A DNA stretch of 64,000 bases from Euleptes europaea (taxonomy: Eukaryota > Chordata > Lepidosauria > Squamata > Sphaerodactylidae): positions 77,995,326 through 78,059,325 of the forward strand of contig NC_079322.1 in the NCBI RefSeq assembly GCF_029931775.1, read 5' to 3'. Below the pieces are notes generated by a model that worked only from the letters and a program-made list of their open reading frames with translations, made no database searches and had not been told where the DNA came from. Made by a program: the position numbers and the translations under genes. The first letter of the stretch is position 1. Every line of letters begins with the position of its first letter. Of this stretch, positions 42,786-56,000 are shown piece by piece.

Positions 42786-43289
42786 AGCGGGGGGGGGGAA
42801 ACGGGCTTTCTCCCCCTCCTGTTTCCATCCAGAGGCGGGCCGAGCTGCATCATGGGGCTCGTAGCTCCTGGTGGGAAGGCGTGGCGCTGGTTTTGGGCCC
42901 AGCCTGAGGGGCCGGGTTCAGGACCCTGAGGGGCCGGATCCGGCCCGCGGGCCGTAGTTTGAGGACCCCTGCTTTATTGAGTCCATCCATCTTCAGTCAT
43001 TCAGATTACCGTCAGTCATTCAGTAGAGATCCTTGTGTTATAGTGGCAGCTGCTGCTGAAACAACTTTAAAACAAAATCTGCATTGCCAATCAGCTCTCC
43101 AATGGCCAATCAGAAATCCTTCTAAGCAGAAGCCCCACCTGGCCCCGCCCACTTTCTAAAAATACTTGGTGAGCGCAAGGAAAGATTTTTATGGGTGCTA
43201 TGCTTTGCTGTTGTGTTCCCCTGGAATAGATGCTGTGTCCCAAATTATAATTCCTGGGAGGTTTATTATTTTGCAATAGCCGAGGAGCC

Positions 43290-43440
43290 GTAAGAACATA
43301 AGAAAGGCCCTGCTGGATCAGACCAAGGTCCATCTAGTCCAGCAGTCTGTTCACACAGTGGCCAAGCAGGTGCCTCTAGGAAGCCCATAAGCAAGACGGC
43401 TGCAGCAGCAGTTATCCTGCCTGCGTTCCTCAGCACCAAA
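43290..43440 (-). mobile_element. CR1-type LINE 3' end (TTCTTATG-tail subfamily)
   Basis: Begins taagaacataagaaaggccc and continues through ccatctagtccagcagtctg on the minus strand. Confidence 0.7.
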
Positions 43441-44169
43441 TGATCCTATTCCAGAAGGATCCTATCTATTTTCCATATTCTTCAGATCAATAATCTCCAG
43501 GAAGGCAAGACTGGCTGGTTACAATTATAGACTGTAAATCAAGCCTGGATCATTTGGGTTCGTATTCCATACTGAACGTGTTTTTCCACTGTAGGGCTGC
43601 CATTGGAAGTGAACCATCCTCTTTGACTTGTACAGGTTACTGCAATCGCATCCCCAATCCTCAGGCATTGAGAAAATTTAAATCTGCATATGTGAAGTAT
43701 CCTCATGCAAATAAGCAGTGTCTCTTTGGGGGGGGAGACAGCAGATAATCGCTCTGCACAGCCGCGCGTAGCAAAGCATTTTATCCTTCCCTGCCGCCGT
43801 CTCTTCAAACAGTGCTAGTCTAATCCTGTACTCGTTGCAATGTTTATGTTCACGAGACGGCATTTCAATGAGGGTTCAGTGTCTGCTGCCTGTTCCTCTT
43901 TCCTCTGTCACCATGCCAATAAGAAATGGGGTGGCTGGCCCGCGTTTCTAGGCTGGCACTGGAGCGGCAGCCTTTAAAAAGATGCTCCGCTGAAACATTT
44001 CTGTCCCCGGAGGCAGAGGCGCTGCCCCTGAACTCCAGCACGTTCCACATTCTCCCTTACTGCTGTTTCTCTTAGAACGGCCAGAAATTTATTTATTTAA
44101 ACATTCATAGTCTGCTTTTCCTCGTGGTCAAAGGTGGTTTGCAATAATACTTCAAAACATGGTCAGTTG
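43441..44169. other. No gene recognised
   Basis: Short open frames have no domain. No repeat family is clear except a possible L2-type tail near 44,090-44,150. Confidence 0.35.
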
Positions 44170-44540
44170 AAGAAGGAGTTGTTGTTTTCTGTTGCCCCAG
44201 AAAGTCGGACCAGAACCAACGGGTTGAAATTAAATCAAAAGAGTTTCCGTCTAGACATTAGGAAGAATTTCCTAACAGTTAGAGCAGTTCCTCGGTGGAA
44301 CAGGCTTCCTCGGGAGGTGGTGAGCTCTCCTTCCCTGGAGGTATTTAAGAAGAGGTTAGATGGCCATCTGTCAGCAATGCTGATTCTGTGACCTTAGGCA
44401 GATGATGAGAGGGAGGGCATCTTGGGCATCTTCTGGTCACTAGGGGTGTGGAGTGGGGAGGTAGTTGTGAATTTCCTGCACTGTGCAAGGGGTTGGACTA
44501 GATGACCCTGGTGGTCCCTTCCAACTCTATGATTCTACGA
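44170..44540 (+). mobile_element. CR1 LINE 3' end
   Basis: Plus-strand copy with the coding end (accaacgggttgaaattaaa, then tccgtctagacattagg) and the terminus gttggactagatgaccctgg. Confidence 0.85.
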
Positions 44541-45605
44541 GGAGTTGGTAAAAATAAAATAGAAAACACCCCTCCAGAGCCCTGGCAAACAGACAGGCCT
44601 TGCAGCGCCTCCTGAAGATCTCCAAGGAAAGGGGGTACCCTTGCCTCTTCAGAAGACCTGTTCCACAGAACTGGAGCCACGATGGAGAAGGCCTGGCCTC
44701 TGGTTGATGGCAGACGGGCCACCCTGAGTGGTGGGAGAGGCAACAATTTGCTTCCCGATGAATATAATTGGCTCACCGGGACATATGGAAGGAGACGGCG
44801 CTTCAAATATGTGGGCTCCAGGTCATAAAGGGCTTTAAAAATCATAACCAGCACCTTGAACTGAACCCAGAAATAGACTGGCATCCAGCATAGCAGCTTC
44901 ACAATGGGAACCTTACATTCCCAGCAGCTAACCCCTGACAATAGTTAAGATGCCCATTCTGGACCAGTCTTTCTGAGTCGTCATCAAGGGCAGCCCCACG
45001 TAGAGCGCATTGTAGTAATCCAGCTGCAAGTTTGCGGGAGCTGTTCCTGTTGGCAGCAGAGGATAGGACTTGCAATAATGGGTTTAAATTGTAGGAGGAA
45101 AGGTATCAGCTGGATATTAGGAAAATATATTTTCCCACAAGAGTTGTTCGACAGTGGAATCATCTGCTTAGGGAGGCGGTGAGCCCCCCCGCCCCCACCG
45201 GCAGTCTTTAAGCAGAGGCTGGACAAGCACTTGTCAGGGATGCTCTAAACTGATCCTGATTGAGCAGGGGGTTGGACTAGATGGCCTCTATAGCCCCTTC
45301 CAACTCTGATTCTATAGAAGCATGGCTCAGCGTGGCCAAACCAACTGAGACTAGGTAACAAGAGAGTTAGCAAATCAGGTGCAGCTGACTGAAGGTGCCA
45401 CTGGCCACCAGGCCAACCCGCTACTCAAACAGCAAGGCAGGGTTCACGAGCACCCCCAAACTCTTCTCCTTCTCTGAAAAAGCTAACCCCACTCCATCTA
45501 GGACAAGTGGATTCAGTCCCTTCAGAATATCAGCCTTCCAAACCAGCACTGCCTTTGTGTGGTCTGGATTCAACTTCAGCCTCGGAATTGTCCAATGATA
45601 AATTA
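44541..45605 (-). mobile_element. L2-type LINE ORF end, split by CR1
   Basis: Minus-strand frames give L2-like C-terminal sequence (WMPVYFWVQFKVLVMIFKAL, then YLKRRLLPY) and further fragments at 45,330-45,600. A plus-strand CR1 at 45,055-45,322 interrupts it. Confidence 0.65.
45055..45322 (+). mobile_element. CR1 LINE 3' end
   Basis: Contains gagttgttcgacagtggaat and gttggactagatggcctcta, and lies inside the L2-type copy. Confidence 0.75.
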
Positions 45606-45625
45606 ATGGCCAACTACCACCACCA

Positions 45626-45935
45626 GCATGGTGTAGTGGTTAAGAGACGTGGTTTGGAGCGGTGGACTTTACTCTGGAGAACCGGGTTTGATTCCCCAGT
45701 CCTCCACATGAGCAGCAGAGGCTAATGTGGAAAACTGGATTTGTTTCCCCATTCCTACGCACGAAGCCAGCTGGGTGACCTTGGGCTAGTCACAGCTCTT
45801 AGAGCTCTCTCAGCCCCACCTACCTCACAGGATGTCAGTTGTGGGGAGGGGACGGGAAGGTGATTATAAGCCAATTTGATTCTGCCTTAAGTGGGAGAGA
45901 AAGTCGGCATATAAAAACCGACTCTCCTTCTTTAT
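45626..45935 (+). mobile_element. Sauria-type SINE
   Basis: Nearly complete: head agcatggtgtagtggttaag, B-box-like gggtttgattcc, body and tail (gtcggcatataaaaaccgac). Confidence 0.85.
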
Positions 45936-46387
45936 CACTTATTCCTTTATGCTATTTGACCTCTGCACTGTTAGGGGATATCACAGGCAGGAGCCAGGCC
46001 CAGCCCTTCAACCGTCAACCAAGTCCGGCTCTCCATTCAGAGATTAAAGGCTGAGGCAATGCTAGCAATTTAGGTTTTATCAGGCTCACCAGACACAAAA
46101 GGACAGATGATCTCAACGGAGCCGAGGAACGGAAGGGGTGAGCCGCTATCTGTAGATTTTCAGCCCTAGTCTCAGTTGCATTTCATCAAGTGCCTACCTT
46201 GTGGCATCATTAAAAATTGTTTCTGTATTACGTGTCTTGTTTTCCCGAGTGGCTCACTTATCAAGCTGACCAACAAGCGGAGTAGTCTGTTAATGATCGA
46301 GCTGCCGGTTAGTGGGACGGTTGAAGGACACGGCACTGCAGAGGAAAGCTTTGTTTGGGTCAGTTTATCACAGTTAACATGTGTGTG
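45936..46387. other. No feature recognised
   Basis: No supported exon or repeat. Confidence 0.35.
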
Positions 46388-46600
46388 TGTGTGTAAAAGT
46401 GGTCAAGTTGCTGCTGACTTATGATGACCCCTTATGGGGTTTTCAAGGCAAGAGACTAATAGAGGTTGTTTGCCAGTGCCTTCCTCTGTATAGCAAACCT
46501 GGACTTCCTTGGTGTTCTCCCATCCAAATACTAACCAGGGCTGACCCTGCTGACAAGATCGGGCTATACGACACTGCCTTCCCTCCCCACAGTTAAAACA
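46388..46600 (-). mobile_element. 5S-rRNA-derived SINE
   Basis: A TG run (Bov-B-like tail), the body (tttcaaggcaagagactaat) and a minus-strand 5S segment (catccaaatactaaccaggg) are seen in order. Confidence 0.65.
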
Positions 46601-46619
46601 GAGTAGTAGAGGTAGTAGT

Positions 46620-46905
46620 AGAAGAGGAGTTGGTTTTTATGTGCTGACTTTCTCCACCACTTAAGGAAGAATCAAACTGGCTTACAATCACCTTCCCTTC
46701 CCCTCCCCACGACAGTAGGTAGGTGGGGCTGAGAGAGTGTGACTAGCCCAAGGTAACCCAGCTGGCTTCATGTGTAGGAGCGGGGAAACAAATCCAGTTC
46801 ACCAGATTCGCCTCCGCCACTCATGTGGAGGAGTGGGAAATCAAACCCGGTTCTCCAGATCAGAGTCCACCGCTCCAAACCACCACCCTTAACCACTACT
46901 AGATG
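46620..46905 (-). mobile_element. Sauria-type SINE
   Basis: Nearly complete minus-strand copy, from gttggtttttatgtgctgac to the head (ccttaaccactac). Confidence 0.85.
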
Positions 46906-47569
46906 CTACTAGGAGTCCTTGGCAGAGAAGGGTGCATCTTTTGGCAGAGAAGACCAGGGCCATGGGTTCTGTCCCCCTTGCCTTCTACACCTTAACTATG
47001 CCAAGCTTTAAAGTCTGGCTGTACCTATTATAGTCAGCAGGACGCACTGCACATGGGCCATGTCACAATCCCAGGACTGGCCCCCAAGTGTGTGCACCCA
47101 ACTGGGGACTATGATCAAACCCACCTCTCCTCCAGCAAACCAGATATGCCCTTTGAGTTCCATGTTTGCAGCTCCCACAAATATTTTAAAATCTAATTGT
47201 CAGATGCGCAGAGGTGCCATTAAGATTTGGATTGTGTGTGCGTGTGTGTGTGTGGGGGGGGTAAAGCCTTCCCCTGTGCAAATGGCTGAACTTCCCTCCC
47301 ATTGTGCCAATCTGCATCTGTCCACCATGAACCTGAAAATTCAGTTTAAGAAACTGTCCAAAGCGTCGAACGTTGAACACCCAGCATGACTTTCCTCGGC
47401 CCCTGACGTGTCTCCCTTTCGGAAATGGTGTTTGCAAATATTTGTTCATCACATTCACAAACTACATTCTGAGGTGAACATTCCAAGAAAAAAACAGATC
47501 TTAGGAAACATAAGGAAAGGCCTTTAGAAAACAGCTGCAAAGTCTGACTCAGCAAGACTCTGAATGCTT
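46906..47569. other. No feature recognised
   Basis: Only a GT run near 47,235 stands out. Confidence 0.35.
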
Positions 47570-47574
47570 GTTAG

Positions 47575-48318
47575 AATTAGTTGGAAGGGACCACCAGGGT
47601 CATCTAGTCCAACCCCCAGCACAATGCAGGAAATTCACAACTACCTCCCCCCCCCACCTCCAGTGACCCCTACTCTATGCCCAGAAGATGGCCAAGGTGC
47701 CCTCCCTCTCATCATCTGCTTAAGGTCATAGAATCAGCCTTGTTGACAGATGGCCATCTAGCCTCTGCTTAAAAACCTCCAGGGAAGGAGAGCTCACCAC
47801 CTCCCAAGGAAGCCTGTTCCACTGAGGAACCGCTCTGTTACAAATTTCTTCCTAATGTCTAGACGGAAACTCTTTTGATTTAATTTCAACCCGTTGGTTC
47901 TGGTCCGACCTCCTGGGGCAACAGAAAACAACTCGGCACCATCCTTTATATGACAGCCCTTCAAGTACATGAAGATGGTTATCATATCACCTCTCAGTCT
48001 TCTCCTCTTCAGGCTAAACATACCCAGCTCCTTCAACCTTTCCTCATAGGACTTGGTCTCCAGACCCCTCACCATCTTTGTTGCCCTCCTCTGGATACGT
48101 TCCAGCTTGTCTACATCCTTCTTAAATTGCGGTGCCCAAAACTGAACACAGTACTCTGGGTGAGGTCTAACCAGAGCAGAGTAAAGCGATACCCTCACTT
48201 CGCGTGATCTGGACACTATACTTCTGTTGATACAGCCCAAAATCGCATTTGCCTTTTTAGCTACCGCATCACACGGCTGACTCATGTTCAGTGTTTGGTC
48301 TACTAAGGCCCCAGACAC
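47575..48318 (-). mobile_element. CR1 LINE, ORF2 end and 3' UTR
   Basis: The minus frame at 47,794-48,318 encodes the CR1 RT C-terminal part ([19 protein letters not shown], then [13 protein letters not shown]), followed by the non-coding 3' end to 47,575. It is the longest CR1 coding remnant here. Confidence 0.9.
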
Positions 48319-49337
48319 ATTCCAGAATGAATCACCGAAAAACGCACCCTGCGCAACAGAATTTTTCCTTTTGTCGATCTTTTATTTCCTTTGCACCCTG
48401 CATACAAAACTACACCTTGAAATACTTTTTTTTTTTCCGTTCAAACAGAGCCGGACTGCATCTTCATGAGCTTAAAAAGAATGTTAAAATAATCGCTGTG
48501 ACATGGAAGGAAGGCGAGGGCAAAGAAGAATAAATATATTTGCAAGAAGTGGGGGACTGCGAGGTGCAGAGGAGGAAAAAGAGCAGAAGGTGCGTGCGGC
48601 CAGAGCCTTCAGAGGCCAGGAATGGAGGAGGCGCGGCGGGATGAGGAAGCCGAAGGCCAATGCAGACAGGAGCCCCCTGGAGTGTGAGGACAGTGGCTCG
48701 ACCCACTCCCCCAGGGCAGGCGGGAGATGGCCTCGCTTGAGTGCGCAGTAGCCAAAAGAACAGCCGCTTTGAACCATTCCGCCCCAACGCTATCAAGGTA
48801 CATCCTGCTAAAATCATGATCGGTCCTTTAAAAAACATCAAGAAACGGATCGGACTGCAAACGCAGGGCCGGCGGGTTTGGAATTTGGTTTCTGAGCCTT
48901 CCGGGCACACGCTGCCCCCATGTTTTCAACCCTTCCACGAAGGCAACCAACTCTTAAGTCAAATAGCGAGATTCTCAAATGTTCATCCCGAGTTTGGTGA
49001 CTTCTCCACTCCCCTGCGGGTCTGTTGATTTGTTTGCCTAGAGGGCTGTGGCCGGGGGGGGGGGGGCAACACGCTCTCAGCCCCCCATGGCAGTATCTAT
49101 TTGGTACAGTGGGACAGGCCTCCCTGCCTTGGCAGCGCCCTCCTTGACTTTCCACCCAAGTCCTGGCCTCGTGAAACGCCCCCTTCCGCATCCAGCAGTC
49201 TTTATGGTGGCTTCCCCCCAACGTCGGGGCCGGTTTGGAGCGCTGGGCTCAGCCAGGGAAGGGGAGCAACAGAGAGAACAGAGACAGGAAACCCTCGGGC
49301 AAAGCTAGAGCCCTTCCTTTCCCGATGTCCCGCGGCG
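48319..49337 (-). other. Probable 3' UTR of ZNF282
   Basis: Repeat-poor sequence between the CR1 copy and the ZNF282 stop. TTTATT at 48381-48386 (minus-strand AATAAA) is a candidate polyadenylation signal about 950 bases past the stop. No other gene is seen. Confidence 0.35.
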
Positions 49338-50056
49338 TTAAGGGAGCGGGTCTCCCGCCAAAGGGGGCAGGAGCCGCTGGGCGGGGCCCCCGGCCTCTGC
49401 GCTGTGAGTCCTCAAGTGGTCCTTGAGGGACTCCTTGTAGCGGAAGCTGCGCCCGCACTCGGCGCACTGGTAGGGCCGCTCCCCCGTGTGGATCCTCTGG
49501 TGCTTGAGCAGGTTCTGCTTGCGGATGAAGCGCTTGCCGCAGACGGGGCACTGGAAGGGACGCTCTCCCGTGTGGAGGCGCTGGTGGTTCTGCAGGTGCT
49601 CCTTGCGGCTGTAGCATTTGCCGCACTCTTCACACTTGTAGGGGCGCTCGCCGCGGTGGGTCATCTGGTGGCGCACCAGCCCTGAGTGGCAGTTGAAGCT
49701 CTTGCGGCACTCGGCGCACTCGTAGGGCCGCTCCTGGCTGTGGTGGCTCCTCTGGTGCACCTTCAGGCTCTTCTTCACCCCGAACATCTTCCCGCACTCG
49801 CTGCAGCCGTGTGGCCTCTCGGCGGGGCCCTGGGGCGCAAAGATGCTCTGCAGCTCACTCTCTAATTCGAGGGATTTACCCGGCCGACTCCGGGCCGGGC
49901 TCAGGGGCTGCGGGACCTGGCCGCACGGGCCCACGTAGGCTTCCGCTGGAGCAGTGGCTGCCGGCGGTTCCCCCTGGAACACAGGCTCCCCAGGCCTGAC
50001 TGGCTCCGCTGGACCCTGGCGTGGTTCCTCTGCTTTGACCGCCATCCCATCACCGG
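49338..50056 (-). CDS. ZNF282: ZNF282 last exon with five zinc fingers
   Basis: Acceptor gtctctcttccag|CCGG (first base 50056) completes a split Ala codon. A Pro/Glu-rich segment precedes five tandem fingers, four joined by linkers of the H(S/T/R)GERP type, and a short Pro-rich tail ending LAGDPLP. Confidence 0.9.
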
Positions 50057-53000
50057 CTGGAAGAGAGACAGGAAACAGGCCTTTAGGAAGAACTTTCTAA
50101 CAGTCAGAGCGGTTCCTCAGTGGAACGGTCTTCCTCGGGAGGTGGTGGGCTCTCCTTCCCTGGAGGTTTTTAAGCAGAGGCTAGATGGCCCTCTGCCAGC
50201 AATGCTGATTCTGTGACCTTAGGCAGATCACGAGAGGGAGGGCACCTTGGCCATCTTCCGGGCATGGTGCAGGGGGTCACTGGGGGTGTGGGGGGGAGGT
50301 AGTTGTGAATTTCCTGCATTGTGCAGGGGGTTGGACTAGATGACCCTGGTGGTCCCCTCCAACTCTATGATTCTATGAAATAATCTATGACTAGAAAACG
50401 GCTTTCTTTACAATGGGGAAGCAATGCCTAGGAGTCTCTGTTCTGTACCACCCAATAGATTTTGCGTGTATTTCCGCAGCGCACAGAGGAGAAACCGCCT
50501 CAGCCAAAGGGGTGAGCAAATTTCAGAATGAGCGGAGATGCCGCACTCCCACAAAGATTCCTCCTTCATGTCTTTCTGAATCTCACAGGGCTTCAGCTGT
50601 ACTCACCTGGGCCTGGACCCGTCAGCATGTCCCTCTCTGCCGGTTCCCAGTGGGCCCTGACGCACGGCTCTTCCTCTTGCTTAATCCAGGACAAGAAGTC
50701 GTGGGCAGACATGAGCGCCTCAGCACCTGAGGGGGAGAGAACGAGGTGGCCATTTCAGCCAAGGGAAAGAGCCATGGAGTCCATCGACAGGCAGAACCCC
50801 ACAAGGAGTTCTCCCCTCACAGCAGCAGCTCTCTGGAGTAGCTGGGGGAAAGGATGTCAGCACACCCCATTTGAACAGCAGTGGAAAAATGAAAAAAATT
50901 GGGAAGTCACTCCTCAAGAAGTGTAGTCATACAATCACACAGTTGGAAGAGACCACCAGGGTCATCTAGTCCAACCCCCTGCACAATGCAAAAAATTCAC
51001 AACTACCTCCCCGCCCCCACACCCCTAGTGACCCCTACTCAATGGCCAAGATGCCCTCCCTCTCATCATCTGCCTAAGGTCATAGAATCAGCATTGCTGA
51101 CAGACGGCCATCTAGCCTCTGCTTAAAAACCTCCAGGGAAGGAGAGCTCACCACCTCCCGAGGAAGCCTGTTCCACCGAGGAACCGCTCTAACTGTTACA
51201 AATTTCTTCCTAATGTCTGCACGGAAACTCTTTTGATTTAATTTCAACCCGTTGGTTCTGGTCCGACCTTCTGGGGCAACAGAAAACAACTCGGCACCAT
51301 CCTCTATAAGTACTTGAAGATGGTTATCATGTCCCCTCTCAGTCTTCCCCTCTCCAGGCTGAACATACCCAGCTCCTTCAACCTTTCCTCAGAGGACTTG
51401 GTCTCCAGACCCCTCACCATAGAATCATAGAATAGAATCATAGAATTAGAGTTGGAAGGGACCGCCAGGGTCATCTAGTCCAACCCCCTGCACAATGAAG
51501 GAAATTCACAACTGCCTCCCCCACACACACACACCGTGACCAGAAGATGGCCAAGATGCCTTCCCTCTCATCATTTGCCTATCTTTGTTGCCCTCCTCTG
51601 GACAAGTTCCAGATTGTCCGCATCCTTCTTAAATTTGGCCAACCCTACTTGGCCAAAATTTCCCACCCAGAAGGGTACAAAAATATTGGAATGTCAAACT
51701 TTGTAAAATTCGGCAGAAACACAAAAAATCTTGAAGCCAAATTTTGCAACCAAGGCCACCCCACATACTCCCAGCAGCAGTGCCCGGGCTTTCTAAGCGC
51801 ACCGGAGTGTTTAAGGTGGCATTCCGGAGAGGACTTTTTTCCCACGAGAGAGAGAGTCCTGTGGTTAGACCAGTCACCTGCACAAGGATCTGTAGGGATG
51901 CCTCGCACCTCCGGGAACTGCCCTCCCCCAGCGAAGGGCTCTTCCTGCTTTATCCGGGACAAGATTTCAGGCGTCGACATCAAGGGCTCTGCGGAGGAGA
52001 GAGAAGATCAGAGGTGCATTTAGGCACATAGTGTACTTGCTCAGAGCATTCAGCCTTAAACTCACTAGTTCAGCGGTGTCAAGCATAACGCCCGGGGGCC
52101 AGATCCGGCCCCTTGAGAGATCTTATATGGCCCACGAGCCAGCTGAGCCAACCCCAACCCCCTTGATCTGGGCTGGCGAGGCATGGCCCGGCCCGACCAA
52201 GTGACATTTATGTCATATCCAGCCCTCGTAATAATTGAGTTCAACACCCCTGCACTAGTTCATGCCAAGCTTTGGATTGCTCTCTGCAATACTGAGACAA
52301 TCATTAGGGCCTACCTCACAGGGTTGCTGTAAGGAATTTTTAAAACACTACATATACAGTGCTCAGTGAAAAGAGCATTATATGCAGCTTGGTAGTCTTT
52401 CGGCTCCCTCTGTGTGGTGGGGAGGCCCTGGCTTTTGCATTTGGCCTGTAGGCCTTCTGTGGGCATCTGTCCAATTACATATTTATTTATTTATTTATAT
52501 TTCTATCCTGCCCTTTCCCTACCATGGTAGGGCTCAGGGCAGCTCACAACCAACATCCATAAAGGTTAACATACAATATAGAAAATAATTAAAATCTAAG
52601 ATATAGTCTGTGTAACAATGTAAAACTAGACAGTCTAAAATCAGTCTAAAAAGTATAACTGTCTAAAAAAGAAGTCTAAGTCTAAAAAGTCTAGACTGGG
52701 AGGGGCCATGGCTCAGTGGTGGAGCCTCTGCTTGGCATGTAGAAGGTCCCAGGTTCAATCCCCGGCATCTCAAGGTAAAGGGACCAGGCAAGTAGGTGAT
52801 GGGAAAGACCTCTCTACTTGAGACCCTGGAGAGCCACTGCCGGTCTGAGTAGACAATACTGACCTTGATGGACCAAGGGTCTAATTCAGTATAAGCTTCA
52901 TGTGTGTTTATGTGTTCAAATGGCTCTATTACAATCTCTATGTCAGTAGTGGCAGAATCTTCAGATGGAAGCAGATTACAGATGGAATACATTACAGATG

Positions 53001-56000
53001 GAACAAAAATGGTGCAGCTGATGATGGGACCGCAGCTGCCCTCAACTAGAGGCCTGGCGGAACAACTATCAGGCCCTGCGGAATTGCAACACGTCCCGCA
53101 GGACCCTGGTCTCACTGGACAGAAAGTCCATCTTCAAGGAGTTCAGAGTGTGGTAAATGGTACTCTCCTCCCCATCTTGTTCTCAAAACCACCTTGTGAA
53201 GGAGGTTAGGTTGAGAAAACGTGACTGGCCCAAGGTCTGTACTGATATAGGACTGATGTTCTCACGGAAAAGAAGCTCACAGCTGAGCCACGGCTACACC
53301 ATGAGTTTTTAAACCACTTTGAAACTGATTTCAGTCCTATATCCTCTCACAGAAACCTGAGAACTACAAAACTGATAATGGGCTAAGAATATCTGACAAA
53401 GGGAGCCGAGACTCTCAAAAGCTTATACCCCAAAAATCTTGCTGGTCTCTTAGCTGCTCCTGGATTTCAATCTTGCTAAGAATGTATTTATTGATTAATT
53501 AAAATGTTTATATCCTGCCTTTCCTGGTGGTTTAAGGGAGCCTATAAATTGAAGGCAATTCCACCCAGGTCCATGCACGCCCACAGCATGAGGGGTCAGG
53601 GTGTGTCTGGGCGTGGTGGCACCACGTGAACCCAGGCTCGGGGGGTGGGGAGATCAGGCCTAGGGCACCAAAACTCCTTTGGCTGGCCCAGGTACCCCCA
53701 CCCTCACCACCAGTCTTCCCGCTGACAACTCTCTCTGCAACAGTTTTGCTCACCGGAGCAAGGATCCGCGGCCACCTCCCGCTCCTTGGAGTTCGGCTGC
53801 TCGGGGACGCAGGGCTCCGCGCTCCGTTCGATCCTTGGCTGCACCTCTGGCTTGGAAATGTTGATGTTTGCTCCTGAGGAAGCCGCAGAGAGAAACAACT
53901 GAAGGCTGATTCAGGAAGATTCCTTCATATGTCGGCTTTACAGAGGGCTGCTTGCATTGCTAAATTGGCTGTGCTGATATTTTTACTTATTTTTATGCTG
54001 TGATTTTTTTTTTATTGCTATTCTCCTTGGATCATCCTGTTGTTTTCAATACACCACCTGAGGAATTATTTACTGTGAGAGCAGCCTCTAGAGATTGTAC
54101 TAAAATACCCTCCTCTCAGGCCATGCAATTCATGGCTGACGCTTGTGCTGCCACTTCCTGAAATACGGTGAGTGGCACGGCCTCCTTAGGAGTGGCACCT
54201 CAGAATTCATAGAAGTCCCTCATTACTGCCTTCTGCTGGGGTTGGTAAAGTTGTTTTTTATTCCTCCAGACCTTTGGCAATTTTATTTTAAAATCTCTGT
54301 TTGGCAATTCTATACCAACCCCCCCCCCCCACACTTGGCACATGAATATCTTTTAAAATCTTTTGCTGCCAAACATTTTCTATTTTGTTTTTCTGATTGT
54401 TGCTGGCTGTTTTAGGTGAAGATTTTTTTTAAAAAAGTCATTGCTTTTTAAAACTGCTGCGGTTTTCATGACTGGCTTGTTGTTGCTGCTGTTTTATTGA
54501 TATTTTGGTGAATTTGATGGTTTTTTCTTCTTTGTTAACCACTTAACAAAGAGGATTTGGGTTTTTTTGCTGAGTCATCACATAAATTAAATTAAATTAG
54601 CAGAACTGTACAGACCTGAATGTGCAGTTACAAGGTTTACAGAAATACTCTCAGATGCTTTGAACACTCTACCGCATTATGTGAAGATGCTGCTACCGTA
54701 CCTTGGCTGAGCAAAGATTCATAGTTCTCTTTCACGAGGTTACTGTACAGGTCTTTCTGCCACTCGGCCAAGTTCTTCCATTCTTCAGCAGAGAAATATA
54801 CAGCGATGTCGACGAAAGTCACCGGCATCTGAGATGGAAAAGCAGCCAGACATATTGTCAATTGGCCTCCGATGTCAGATGGGAGCCCTTCATAACCGAG
54901 AAACGCTGAGCTGACATTCAGGGGTCTTATGAGGAAGGAGGGTGGGGGCGCTTTGTACATTCAGGAAAAAAAAATCTCCACCCACTCCAAACACACACAA
55001 CGTAAGTCCTCCCCCCGGATATTAAGATCACAGGGAGAGGCCCTCTTGACTGACCATCAATCAAAGATGCTCCTTTGGTAGATACACAAGAGAGGGCCAT
55101 TTCAGTGGCAGCCCCACGATTATGGAACAACCTCCCCAGGGAAGTGCACCTGGCTCACCCCACTTTCAATCTTCAGGAGGCAGCTTTTACTTAAGTTTAC
55201 TAGCAGTCCTGAATTGTGATTTTAAATTGTGATTTTAAATTGTGATTTTAAATGTTTTTTAATGTACTTCATGTATTTTATCTATTTTGCAAGCCACCTT
55301 GAGCTCCGAAAGGAAGAAAGGGGGCTGATAAATGTTTTAAGAAGAAGGAGAAGGACAGTTGGTTTTTACATGCCGACTTTCTCCACCACTTAAGGGAGAA
55401 TCAAACCGGCTTACAATCGCCTTCCCTTCCCACACCTTGGGAGGTAGGTGGAGCTGAAAGAGGCCAAGGTCATCCAGCTGGCTTTGTGTGGAGGTGTGGG
55501 GGAACCAACCTAGTTCACCTGATTAGCCTCCACAGCTCATATGAAGGAGTGGAGAATCAAACCCGATTCTCCAGATCAGAGTCCACCGCTCCAAACCACC
55601 GCTCTTAACCACTACACCATGCTGACTTAAATAAACAAATAAATAAAATAAACTCTTTTTTTGGAACAGGTTGTGTAAAGACGCAACACAGTCGATGTGG
55701 GCATGCAGCATGACATAAACAAAAAAACCCTCAAGCTGGCCGGACCAGAAGCCCTAGTAGATGGGAACACTCCGGTATGTGAAGTGTATGGACAGGTACC
55801 TGGGGAAGCAACAAGAAACACTGAAAGGGTGTCAAAGGAATAGTGTGGTGGTTGTGGCTTCCTAGAGGCACCTGGTTGGCCACTGTGTGAACAGACTGCT
55901 GGACTGGATGGGCTTTGGTCTGATCCAGCAGGGCCTTTCTTATGTTCTTATGTTAGGTCTGGGAATCCAGCAAAAAGTTGGTCTCAGGCCTGGCCCAATA

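Larger units (their letters stand above)
40739..42971. mobile_element. Non-autonomous hAT, 2.2 kb, with CpG-rich interior
   Basis: Terminal inverted repeats CAGGGGTCCTCAAACT and AGTTTGAGGACCCCTG are exact. The exact duplication CTTTATTG flanks it (40731-40738 and 42972-42979). No transposase frame is seen. It carries a CA/aagctcactcactagc minisatellite (about 40,865-41,000), repeated segments at 41,690-42,350, a second hAT (42,011-42,295) and a CpG-rich block (about 42,350-42,960) that looks like a captured promoter. Confidence 0.9.
40436..43200. mobile_element. Outer hAT copy of a multi-layer nest
   Basis: The left end is at 40436 (caggggtccccatacc, then gccacaaaatg). A matching right-part segment lies at about 43,028-43,200 (gtggcagctgctgctgaaac). 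Between them lie a minus-strand Bov-B and, inside that, the 2.2-kb hAT. Joining the two parts as one copy is inference. Confidence 0.45.

Noticed and set aside
44498-44941. 147-codon minus-strand frame as a gene
   Set aside because: It is the C-terminal part of an L2-type LINE reverse transcriptase.
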